Shown here: positions 1 through 7,989 of the stretch, in pieces
Numbering within the stretch: the first letter of the stretch is position 1
How the letters are laid out: each line of letters opens with the position of its first letter
Source of the DNA: Clostridiales bacterium
GTDB lineage: Bacteria > Bacillota_B > Dehalobacteriia > UBA4068
Length of the DNA stretch: 7,989 bases
Assembly (NCBI GenBank): GCA_009782975.1
Contig: WRIA01000015.1
Span: forward strand, 1 to 7,989
Reading direction: 5' to 3'
Program-made: the position numbers and the translations under genes
The notes under the pieces: generated by a model
Database searches by the model: none
What the model saw: only the letters and a program-made list of their open reading frames with translations
Told to the model about the DNA's origin: nothing

Positions 1-340
1 TCAACGTGGTCTGATACTCAAATGGCATGGTGAGCCAATTCTCAATAACGGTCTCCCCCTGTCCGTTGCTGCGGCCGGTATTAGAATCGGTCGTGCTCCA
101 ATACCACTGCACTTTGATCGGATAATTAGCATAAGGCTGTTCTGTACCTCCACTGTAATAAAACGTCGCTTTAAGAGGTACTGCTGTCTGGTTAAGCATG
201 TAGTTAACGCCCACAGGATTCATGGTTACTTCGATGGGGCCGTCCGCCGCCTGGGCCAGCAGCGGCAGTGCCACGAAGATGCTTAAAGCCAGTGTCAGGA
301 CGAGCAGGATGGATCTGCGTTTCTTGGATGTGGTTTTCAT
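1..340 (-). CDS. Secreted protein with Ig-like domain (partial, C-terminus beyond left edge)
   Basis: The first 113 codons of a minus-strand gene are present; the frame stays open to the window edge, so the C-terminus is missing. The ATG at 340 has a strong Shine-Dalgarno (AAGGAGG, about 7-8 bases upstream). The N-terminus is a textbook Sec signal peptide: basic KKRR at residues 6-9, a hydrophobic core at about 11-28, and an A-Q-A site suggesting signal peptidase I cleavage near residue 31. The mature part (about 35-113) is rich in Y, T, N and V. It carries a Q-W-Y-W-S-T-T-x-S-N-T-G stretch (79-89), similar to the QWY(S)NTTxSNTGG signature in Ig-like domains of bacterial surface proteins. It is therefore exported, either secreted or surface-attached depending on the unseen C-terminus. 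All five Ile codons are ATC or ATT, whereas neighbouring genes prefer ATA. Secretion is seen directly; the Ig fold is inferred; the function is unknown. Confidence 0.8.
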   Translation of the reverse strand, partial: MKTTSKKRRSILLVLTLALSIFVALPLLAQAADGPIEVTMNPVGVNYMLNQTAVPLKATFYYSGGTEQPYANYPIKVQWYWSTTDSNTGRSNGQGETVIENWLTMPFEYQTTL

Positions 341-395
341 GAGATTTTCCTCCTTTTTATTTTGGGTCTGCTTGTATCAACTGATATATATATTT

Positions 396-424
396 TATAT
401 AAAACCAATATTCCCTGCATACAA
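396..424 (-). promoter_or_regulatory. Candidate promoter for the secreted protein gene
   Basis: Read on the minus strand, TTGTAT (424-419) is followed after 17 bases by TATATA (401-396), within an AT-rich block that continues to the ribosome binding site. The hexamers match the sigma-A consensus only partly (3/6 and 4/6), and overlapping AT-rich hexamers could serve as the -10 instead. I see no GC-rich terminator after the upstream methyltransferase gene, so read-through from it is also possible. Confidence 0.35.
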
Positions 425-433
425 AGGATAGTT

Positions 434-1765
434 TTATAGTTCGGGGCGTTGCAGCAAGGCTATAGCCTCCACATGGCCCGTGTGGGGGAACATATCCAGC
501 GGCTGGGCTTGCGTTAATGTATAACCAGACAGCGCAAGCTGCCGCGCGTCCCGCGCCAGGGTAGCCGGGTCGCAGGAAACATATACTATGCGTTTGGGCT
601 TAATCTCCGCTAAGGCTTTAAGTGCCGGGGCCGCGCAACCGGCCCGTGGAGGATCCACCACCGCCACCCGGGCACAAAACCCCTTCGCCTTAAGACGGGG
701 CAGGACATCCTCCGCGCGCCCTGCCGTAAAGCGGCAATTTGTGATACCGTTCAACTTAGCGTTGGCCACTGCATCCGCCACCGCCGGGGCGTATTCCTCC
801 ACTCCCGTTACAAAAAGAGCCTTATCCGCCAGATAAAGCGCAACAGAACCTACCCCGCTATAGGCGTCCAGCACCGTTTCGCAGCCGCTTAAAGCCGCGT
901 AATGGGCCACGCCTTCGTACAGCAGCCTTGCCTGGGGGCTGTTTATCTGAGTAAAAGCGCCGGGGGATACACTCAAGCGCAAATCGCCCATGCTGTCCGG
1001 CAGTTTTTCGGCGCCGGCCAGCTTGCACCAGTTAGCTCCGTAAATGCCGTAAACCGCCTTGCCCCGGTTTGCCCATACGGAAACCAAACGGGGTTCGCGC
1101 TCCATAAGCCCGGCGGCCAGAGCCAAGAGCTTTTGGCCGGGCTGCTCCATCTCCCCCACCAAGGTTAGCATGGCCTGTTCGCCCCGGCTGTCGCAGCGCA
1201 AGGCCGCATGACGCAAGGGGGCCAAAAGCTCCGCCGTGTGCGGCGGCAGTTCCGTAAGCAAACGGGCTATCCGCGTCAGCAGTGGGCGCAAAAGCAAGCA
1301 AGATGCTCCCTTGGTCAGTTCATGGCTGCCGTGGGCAAAAAAACCCAGTTTTAGCCTGCCGTTTTGCCAGGCGCAATGCAACTGCGCCCGGTCGCGGTAG
1401 CCCGTTTGCCGTTTTGCCCCTATAGCGGGCAAAACCTCCGCTTTAAGGCCGCCCACGCGCAGCAGAGCATCCTTTAGCCACCGCCTTTTCCAGACCAGTT
1501 GCTCCTTATAAGCCAGGTGCTGTAAAACGCAGCCCCCGCACTTAGCAAAAAACGGACAGGCGGGTAATACGCGATCCCCCGACTGCCGCAATATTTCCGT
1601 CAACATGGCCCGGGCATAGTTCTTCTTTACCTGCTCCAGACCGGCCCGCACCCTTTCCCCCGGCAAAGCGCCGGGCACGAACACGGCCAAGCCGTTATGC
1701 CTGCCCAAGCCGTCTCCTTTAGCCGTTAAGCCCGTTATATCAAGTTCTATTATCCGCTCTGCCAT
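434..1765 (-). CDS. rlmD: 23S rRNA (uracil-C5)-methyltransferase, RlmD/TrmA (RumA) family
   Basis: This is a 443-residue SAM-dependent enzyme of the RlmD/RlmCD/TrmA family, which methylates C5 of a uracil in 23S rRNA. An N-terminal TRAM RNA-binding domain (about 3-58) is followed by four iron-sulfur cysteines, C70, C76, C79 and C156, with the C-x5-C-x2-C spacing of the [4Fe-4S] cluster in E. coli RlmD. The C-terminal Rossmann methyltransferase has FTQIN (271-275), the SAM loop LDAYSGVGS (299-307) and VVDPPRAG (369-376). The catalytic cysteine is C398 in VSCDP, and the general-base glutamate is E433 in HVEAIALL. Length is normal and all key residues are present. The ATG lies 14 bases after the stop of the YqeG gene with a modest GGAAG ribosome site, so it is the third gene of a minus-strand operon. 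Bacillota homologues can modify one site or two (RlmCD), so the exact target (U747, U1939 or both) is not settled by sequence. Confidence 0.93.
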   Translation of the reverse strand: MAERIIELDITGLTAKGDGLGRHNGLAVFVPGALPGERVRAGLEQVKKNYARAMLTEILRQSGDRVLPACPFFAKCGGCVLQHLAYKEQLVWKRRWLKDALLRVGGLKAEVLPAIGAKRQTGYRDRAQLHCAWQNGRLKLGFFAHGSHELTKGASCLLLRPLLTRIARLLTELPPHTAELLAPLRHAALRCDSRGEQAMLTLVGEMEQPGQKLLALAAGLMEREPRLVSVWANRGKAVYGIYGANWCKLAGAEKLPDSMGDLRLSVSPGAFTQINSPQARLLYEGVAHYAALSGCETVLDAYSGVGSVALYLADKALFVTGVEEYAPAVADAVANAKLNGITNCRFTAGRAEDVLPRLKAKGFCARVAVVDPPRAGCAAPALKALAEIKPKRIVYVSCDPATLARDARQLALSGYTLTQAQPLDMFPHTGHVEAIALLQRPEL

Positions 1766-1779
1766 TGATCTACTTCCGG

Positions 1780-2283
1780 CTATTGCCCGTCAAACCGCTT
1801 CATAAGCCAGCGCTCCAGGGGCCTGAAGATATGGGTGGTGCCCCAATGCTCTTTGGGCTGAATATATTGTACAAAGATGGTGGTAAGCCCGGCCCGGTTG
1901 CCGCCCAGCACATCCGTAAGCAGCTGATCTCCCACCATAGCCAGCTGCTGCGGCGGCAGTTTAAGCAAAGCCGCGGCCTGCCTGTAGCTTTTGCGGCGCG
2001 GCTTGGCCGCGGAATAAAGGCAGGGCATATCCAACTGCTTTGCCACTTTTTTTACCCGCTGCTTGCTATTGTTGGAAACTATGCAGGCGCTGAATCCTTG
2101 CTCCCCCAAATTATGCAGCCACTGCCTGGTGGGTTCTTCTACCTCGTCCCTGCGCCATTCGGTAATGGTATTATCCAGATCGAACAGCAGGCCCCGAATA
2201 CCGCGCTCCTTAAGCTTATCCAGGGGTATATCTGTGATAGCGGGGCAACGTATATCCGGGGCAAAGGACTGCCATATATTCAT
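1780..2283 (-). CDS. yqeG: YqeG family HAD-IIIA phosphatase
   Basis: A 167-residue HAD-superfamily hydrolase of the YqeG group, soluble and with no cap domain. Seen in order: motif I F-D-L-D-N-T with the nucleophile and acid/base aspartates at D35 and D37; motif II SNN with S70; the conserved lysine K94 in AAKPRRKS; and motif III GDQLLTDVLGGNRAG with D119 and D124. The GDQLLTDVLGGN block is a hallmark of YqeG. I chose the ATG at 2283, one base after the asparaginase stop (TAAGATG) and behind GGAG; it gives the N-terminus and length usual for the family. The frame could be extended to a TTG at 2325 (14 more residues), but that would overlap the asparaginase gene by about 40 bases and adds nothing conserved. 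It is co-transcribed between the asparaginase and the rRNA methyltransferase. The family's physiological substrate is not well established. Confidence 0.92.
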   Translation of the reverse strand: MNIWQSFAPDIRCPAITDIPLDKLKERGIRGLLFDLDNTITEWRRDEVEEPTRQWLHNLGEQGFSACIVSNNSKQRVKKVAKQLDMPCLYSAAKPRRKSYRQAAALLKLPPQQLAMVGDQLLTDVLGGNRAGLTTIFVQYIQPKEHWGTTHIFRPLERWLMKRFDGQ

Positions 2284-2284
2284 C

Positions 2285-3292
2285 TTATACCAGCTCCATA
2301 TGGAAAGCCGCTTTGGTTTCGCCAACCTTTTCCCCGCGGCAATTCAATATTTCCCGCACCGCGAAATGGCGCAGGGATTGATGCTCCTCCTCCGAGAGTA
2401 TATCCATCTGCCTGAAGGCGCGTATGACCACCGCCGGTATTACGGCCACATTGCCGTCCTCTATTTTTACGGCAATGGCCCAGCCGCCTTCGCGCTCCGC
2501 CGCGCAATAAACGCCGTCCGCGCCCAGCTTGCCAATAATGCGCCCGTTGGTGTTACGTATAAGCTCCGTGCAAAAATGCCCATCTCCCGCTATCATTTGG
2601 GGACAAGCGCCCATAGCGTCCAGCACTCCTTTGGCCGCCTTGCTGCGCGCTCCGCCCTGCTGTTCGCTGTTGCACAGATTATAATAGCCCATAGCTATGT
2701 GATACAGGGGCATACCGTAAACCGGCACGCCGCAGCCATCCACGCCCAGCATTATATCGGTGGAATATAAGCCGCAAAAATCGGCCACCGTGCGCAGCAG
2801 CATTTGCTGCGCCGGATGATCTTTGGCCTGGTATTCCGCTGTATCCCAACCCATATGTCGGCACAGGGCCAGCATACCGGCGTGCTTGCCGGAGCAGTTA
2901 TGGAATATCTTGCGGGGATTAACATGATCCGCCAGGCGCTGCTCGCGCAGTTTGATATCCAAAGAAAGATCCGGCCCCAGGGTAAGCGCATCCTCCGTTA
3001 AGCCCAGCTTATCCAGGATGCCGGTAACGGCCTGTATATGCTCCGGCGCGCCTATATGCGAACCGCAGGTAACGGCCAGCTCGGCATCGCTTAGGCCAAA
3101 AGCCTTGGCCGCGCCGCTTTCCAGCAGCACCGTGGCCATCAGCGGCTTGGCCGCCGAGCGCATATAAGTCATGTGATGGCTGTCGCCGCAATAGGCTTTT
3201 ATGTGGCCCTCCGCGCCTATCATCACCACCGAGCCGCGATACATATTTTCGACGACCATGTTACGGTTAGAGCGTGCCAAAATCTCCGACAT
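2285..3292 (-). CDS. Class 3 L-asparaginase (asparaginase_II family, Rhizobium etli AnsA-type)
   Basis: A 335-residue cytoplasmic amidohydrolase (no signal peptide) predicted to hydrolyse L-asparagine to aspartate and ammonia. It belongs to the beta-lactamase-like class 3 family typified by the inducible R. etli enzyme ReAV, unrelated to E. coli AnsA/AnsB. The key residues match ReAV with a constant offset of two: S46 and K49 in the S-A-A-K motif, S78 in TCGSHIG, and the metal-site residues C133 and K136 (NCSGKHAGM) plus C187 (GVDGCGVP). The ATG at 3292 has GGGAGG eight bases upstream. It is first in the minus-strand operon with yqeG and rlmD. It is divergent from the cyclic amidohydrolase gene, with 147 bases between the start codons. 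I could not identify a convincing -35/-10 pair for it; an isolated TAAAAT (3337-3332) is the best -10 candidate. The family is clear; asparagine as the true substrate is inferred from conserved residues. Confidence 0.9.
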   Translation of the reverse strand: MSEILARSNRNMVVENMYRGSVVMIGAEGHIKAYCGDSHHMTYMRSAAKPLMATVLLESGAAKAFGLSDAELAVTCGSHIGAPEHIQAVTGILDKLGLTEDALTLGPDLSLDIKLREQRLADHVNPRKIFHNCSGKHAGMLALCRHMGWDTAEYQAKDHPAQQMLLRTVADFCGLYSTDIMLGVDGCGVPVYGMPLYHIAMGYYNLCNSEQQGGARSKAAKGVLDAMGACPQMIAGDGHFCTELIRNTNGRIIGKLGADGVYCAAEREGGWAIAVKIEDGNVAVIPAVVIRAFRQMDILSEEEHQSLRHFAVREILNCRGEKVGETKAAFHMELV

Positions 3293-3363
3293 ATTATCAT
3301 CCTCCCTAGTATGGGATACCGATCGACCATTATTTTATGAATATTCTTCTTTACGGCCGCTAT

Positions 3364-3381
3364 TCCTGCCTGACGGCAGGA
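3364..3381. promoter_or_regulatory. Perfect dyad in the divergent intergenic region (candidate shared operator)
   Basis: TCCTGCC and GGCAGGA form a perfect 7-base inverted repeat around a TGAC spacer. It lies 7 bases upstream of the -35 of the plus-strand promoter and about 27 bases upstream of a TAAAAT on the minus strand, so it sits between the two divergent transcription starts. There is no T-run on either side, so it is unlikely to be a terminator. A regulator site serving both genes is inference. Confidence 0.4.
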
Positions 3382-3388
3382 TTTCCCC

Positions 3389-3417
3389 TTGTAAGGCGCG
3401 AACTTCATCTTTATTAT
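3389..3417 (+). promoter_or_regulatory. Sigma-A-like promoter of the amidohydrolase-GNAT unit
   Basis: TTGTAA (3389-3394) and TATTAT (3412-3417) are separated by exactly 17 bases and match the consensus at 4/6 and 5/6 positions. Transcription would start near 3424, giving a leader of only about 16 bases that begins almost at the AAGGAGG ribosome site (3426-3432). Confidence 0.6.
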
Positions 3418-3439
3418 CCGTACTTAAGGAGGTAAAACC

Positions 3440-4837
3440 ATGGAATGGGATCATGTTATAATCAACGGTACGCTGGTAAACGCCAAGGAGAGTTATCCGG
3501 CGCATATTTACATAAAGGATGGCAAAATAGCGGCGGTAAGCCGTGAAACGCTGGGCGGCGAAGCGGGGCAGCTGACAGACGCCCGGGGCAACTATGTGCT
3601 GCCCGGCCTGATAGATACCCATGTACATTCCCGCGACGGTCTTAACGCCGCCCGCTACAAGGAGGATTTTTTCCATTCCACCATGGCGGCGGCCTGCGGC
3701 GGCCTTACCACCGTGTTCGAGATGCCCAATACCAGCCCTGCCATATATAATGCCCGCATACTGGAGGAAAGCGCCCGGTTTTTAGAGCAAAAAGCCCATG
3801 TGGATTTTGCCTTGTGGGGGCTGGCGCTGGGCAATATAAATGTCCGCGAGTTGGAGGACATGGCCGCCGCCGGAGCCATAGCCTTCAAGTTCTTTTGGGG
3901 CTATGCCGTAGACAGCAATACATATCAGCTTATCTATAACTACGACCCGCAGATGAAGGACGTGGTGCCGCCACTTTTGGACGGGGAGATATATGATATG
4001 TTCAAGGTGATAGCCAAAACCGGCAAGCAGGTAGCCGTACACGCGGAGAATTTTTATCTTATAAAGGCTCTTTTTGCGGAAGCGGAACGCTGCGGTTCGG
4101 ACGAAAGCTATGCCGCCTTCCTTAAATGCCGCCCGGCGGAGGCCGAATGTACCACTATACGCACGGCCATAGCCATAGCCAAGCTAAGCGGGGCCAAGCT
4201 GCATATACTGCACTTAGGCGCGGGGGAAGGCGTCGATATCATCGCCGCCGCCCAAACCGCCGGCCTGCCCGTAAGCGTGGAGACCTGCCCTCACTACCTT
4301 ACACTGTGCGACGAGGATTATCCGCGGGTAGGCCCGCTTATGAAGGTTTATCCCCTGGTAAAGACCCGCCGGGATATGGAAGATCTGTGGCGCGGATTAA
4401 GCCGGGGGGTAATAAGCCTGGTCTGTTCCGACCACGCGCCCCATACAGAGGAAGAAAAAGCCGGCGGCCTTGCTACCGCGCCGGCCGGTATGGCCAGTGT
4501 GGAGACCCTGGCCCCGCTGATGATAAACGCCGTAAGCGAGGGTCGTTTGACCATAAACCAACTGGCGGCCATACTTTCGGAAAACCCCGCCAAGCTGTAT
4601 GGCCTGTACCCGCGTAAAGGCTCGCTTTTGCCCGGCACGGACGCGGATATCACTATAATAGACCCGCAGGCCGAATACACCATACGCAAGGAAGATCTGC
4701 ACAGCATAAGCAAGGTAACGCCCTTCGACGGCTGGCGCGTAAAGGGCCGTGCCGTACAGACCATACTGCGCGGCCGCACCGTTGCCAAAGACGGGCAGAT
4801 AACGGGCGCGCCGGGCGGGCGGTTTATTAAAGCATAA
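3440..4837 (+). CDS. Allantoinase/dihydroorotase-type cyclic amidohydrolase
   Basis: A 465-residue metal-dependent amidohydrolase, predicted to open a cyclic amide or ureide ring in the cytoplasm. Binuclear metal ligands are visible: H61 and H63 (DTHVH), the carbamylated lysine K150 (AFKFF), H201 (VHAEN), H258 (ILHLG) and D331 (SDHAPH). R65 after the HxH and N97 in MPNTSP resemble the carboxylate-binding residues of dihydroorotases. The C-terminus (KVTPFDGW, TILRG, A-P-x-G-x-F-I) resembles bacterial allantoinase AllB. Two features are atypical. The substrate-loop block usually reading P-P-[IL]-R is here Y-P-L-V-K (304-308). The stretch between K150 and H201 is about ten residues longer than in AllB. 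Start: ATG with AAGGAGG seven bases upstream. A GNAT gene follows after 18 bases, probably in the same transcript. There are no pyr or all genes in view, so the substrate (allantoin, dihydroorotate, a hydantoin or other) is open. Family certain, reaction uncertain. Confidence 0.88.
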   Translation: MEWDHVIINGTLVNAKESYPAHIYIKDGKIAAVSRETLGGEAGQLTDARGNYVLPGLIDTHVHSRDGLNAARYKEDFFHSTMAAACGGLTTVFEMPNTSPAIYNARILEESARFLEQKAHVDFALWGLALGNINVRELEDMAAAGAIAFKFFWGYAVDSNTYQLIYNYDPQMKDVVPPLLDGEIYDMFKVIAKTGKQVAVHAENFYLIKALFAEAERCGSDESYAAFLKCRPAEAECTTIRTAIAIAKLSGAKLHILHLGAGEGVDIIAAAQTAGLPVSVETCPHYLTLCDEDYPRVGPLMKVYPLVKTRRDMEDLWRGLSRGVISLVCSDHAPHTEEEKAGGLATAPAGMASVETLAPLMINAVSEGRLTINQLAAILSENPAKLYGLYPRKGSLLPGTDADITIIDPQAEYTIRKEDLHSISKVTPFDGWRVKGRAVQTILRGRTVAKDGQITGAPGGRFIKA

Positions 4838-4855
4838 AAAACAAGGGAGCCGGGC

Positions 4856-5449
4856 ATGAAAGAAAAATCATCGCGTAATATCACCATAGAGGTGGTAAAA
4901 GACGGCAATACCGAACAATGCCGCGGCCTTTGCAACGAATTGATGGCTTTTCAGAAAGCGCAGGCCATAATTGCGCCGGAGCTGTTCGACGCCATGAATT
5001 ATGAGACCCGTCTGCTTTCCACCTTTATCAATTCCCCGCTTAACCAGCTTATTGTAGCAAAGGACGGCGATACGCCCGTAGCCTATGTTTTTTCCACCAT
5101 AGAAAATGTGGAGGGCGGCGATAAAAGCGCCATACCGGAATGGGCCCCGGTAAAGGATGGGGAGGAAGCGCTGGGCTTTTATCCTAAATGGGATAAGCTT
5201 CCGGCCAGGGTGGGTTGTCTTAACCACCTGTATGTGCGGGATGGCTACCGCGGCTGCGGGCTGGGGGCAAAACTGCTTAAGCAGGCTATGGAATGGCTTA
5301 CAAGCTTTTTTGATGTAGATACGACATTCGTATATATCTCCAACGGCAACGGCAAGGCGCTGGATTTTTATCTTAAGCAGGGCTTTACCTTCAGCCACGA
5401 CGTATTCGGAGGGTTTATACAGGCGGCATACCGCATAAAAGACCGGTAG
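4856..5449 (+). CDS. GNAT family N-acetyltransferase
   Basis: A 197-residue soluble protein with the Gcn5-related N-acetyltransferase fold, which transfers an acetyl group from acetyl-CoA to an amine. Motif A, the acetyl-CoA pyrophosphate loop, is R-G-C-G-L-G at 132-137, preceded by the expected strand LNHLYV (122-127) and followed by an amphipathic helix. Motif B is visible as VYISNGNGKALDFYLKQGF (159-177), typical of the family C-terminal half. The N-terminal substrate-binding half (about 1-115) has no signature that I recognise. The ATG has AAGGGAG six bases upstream and starts 18 bases after the amidohydrolase stop. A strong terminator lies about 60 bases past its end, so the two genes form one unit. 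The acetyl acceptor is unknown; a product of the upstream amidohydrolase, such as an N-carbamoyl amino acid or derived amine, is conceivable but only inferred from linkage. Confidence 0.85.
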   Translation: MKEKSSRNITIEVVKDGNTEQCRGLCNELMAFQKAQAIIAPELFDAMNYETRLLSTFINSPLNQLIVAKDGDTPVAYVFSTIENVEGGDKSAIPEWAPVKDGEEALGFYPKWDKLPARVGCLNHLYVRDGYRGCGLGAKLLKQAMEWLTSFFDVDTTFVYISNGNGKALDFYLKQGFTFSHDVFGGFIQAAYRIKDR

Positions 5450-5506
5450 TACCCGCGACGACGAAATAAGCATCAAACCGGCGGCCGCCTTAACAGAAAA
5501 GCCGCG

Positions 5507-5542
5507 CAAGGCAGGGAAAATAAATCCCCGCCTTGTTTTTTT
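5507..5542 (+). terminator. Rho-independent terminator after the GNAT gene
   Basis: CAAGGC (5507-5512) pairs with GCCTTG (5530-5535) and GGGA (5514-5517) with TCCC (5525-5528). One A/C mismatch separates the two stems, and the loop is seven bases. The stem is followed directly by seven Ts (5536-5542). The reverse direction lacks a T-run, so it acts on the plus strand only, ending the amidohydrolase-GNAT transcript. Confidence 0.9.
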
Positions 5543-5576
5543 GCCGCAATACGGATAAACCTCTACAACACGATCT

Positions 5577-5611
5577 AAATGTTTAACTTCCTAAACAAAA
5601 TGTTTAACTTC
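5577..5611 (+). repeat. Tandem 14-base direct repeat with 21-base period
   Basis: AAATGTTTAACTTC occurs exactly twice, at 5577-5590 and 5598-5611. The 21-base period is two helical turns, which puts both copies on the same face of the DNA. Copy one also forms a dyad TGTTTA-N6-TAAACA (5580-5597). This arrangement resembles cooperative regulator-binding sites; the protein is unknown. Confidence 0.7.
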
Positions 5612-5642
5612 GCGAATATTTTATTTAGGTTCGCAAACATTT
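5598..5642. repeat. Interrupted inverted repeat upstream of guaB
   Basis: AAATGTTT (5598-5605) is matched by inverted AAACATTT (5635-5642). Inside it GCGAA (5612-5616) is matched by TTCGC (5630-5634). Folded, this gives a 13-pair hairpin with a six-base bulge on the left arm and a 13-base AT-rich loop. It amounts to a third, inverted copy of the AAATGTTT core of the neighbouring direct repeats, about 90 bases upstream of the predicted guaB transcription start. Confidence 0.6.
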
Positions 5643-5704
5643 TTTGATTTACCGGTAATATAAAACCCTCTTGGGCCGCCGGCAAAAATCTATAATATGC
5701 AGGA

Positions 5705-7955
<2,251 letters not shown>

Positions 7956-7989
7956 TTCATAATTTATAATGATAGTAATATGATCCGAA

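Noticed and set aside
222..431. Plus-strand 69-codon open frame over the start of the secreted protein gene
   Set aside because: It lies antisense to a gene with a clear signal peptide and ribosome site and shows no recognisable protein features.
1765..2770. Long plus-strand open frames (216 and 235 codons) opposite yqeG and the asparaginase
   Set aside because: The minus-strand frames carry family motifs and catalytic residues; the plus frames are low-complexity antisense shadows common in GC-rich DNA.
3364..3381. Dyad considered as a terminator
   Set aside because: No T-run follows it on either strand and it lies upstream of two divergent genes, so a regulatory site is more likely.
5480..5489. 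GGCGGCCGCC palindrome
   Set aside because: Short GC palindromes arise readily in this GC-rich background and nothing around it suggests a function beyond possible alternative pairing with GCCGC at 5501-5505.
4868..5509. Minus-strand 213-codon open frame opposite the GNAT gene
   Set aside because: The plus strand has GNAT motifs and a ribosome site; the opposite frame has neither and runs through the terminator region.
5577..5642. Repeat cluster considered as a CRISPR fragment
   Set aside because: The repeats are 14 bases with 7-base gaps, there are only two direct copies, and no cas genes are nearby.

Overview
The window looks like ordinary chromosomal DNA from a Gram-positive-lineage bacterium, most likely Bacillota (Clostridia or Negativicutes). 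The evidence is strong AGGAGG-type ribosome binding sites, a YqeG-family phosphatase, an RlmD-like rRNA methyltransferase, a class 3 asparaginase, and GC-rich genes that nevertheless use ATA heavily for isoleucine. No species can be named from the sequence alone. I see no transposase, integrase, CRISPR array, tRNA or rRNA.

Left part (1-3292, all minus strand): reading in the direction of transcription, a class 3 L-asparaginase comes first, followed one base after its stop by a YqeG-type HAD phosphatase and, 14 bases later, by an RlmD/TrmA-family uracil methyltransferase. These three form a tight operon. About 93 AT-rich bases further on begins a secreted protein with a clear Sec signal peptide and an Ig-like beta-sandwich signature. 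It runs off the left edge, and its codon use differs from its neighbours.

Middle part (3293-5542): a 147-base divergent region with a sigma-A-like promoter and a perfect dyad separates the asparaginase from a plus-strand pair, an allantoinase/dihydroorotase-type cyclic amidohydrolase and a GNAT acetyltransferase. A strong intrinsic terminator closes that unit. Asparaginase and cyclic amidohydrolase both attack C-N amide bonds, so a shared nitrogen-scavenging role is possible but is inference.

Right part (5543-7989): an AT-rich regulatory region holds 14-base direct repeats on a 21-base period, a larger interrupted inverted repeat, two near-palindromes, and a good extended -10 promoter. It leads into guaB (IMP dehydrogenase, TTG start), which overlaps radC (JAMM-domain protein) by four bases (ATGA), so the two are probably translationally coupled. 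The most unusual points are the repeat-rich guaB upstream region, the guaB-radC coupling, and the divergent substrate-loop residues of the amidohydrolase. I find no convincing new multi-gene system.
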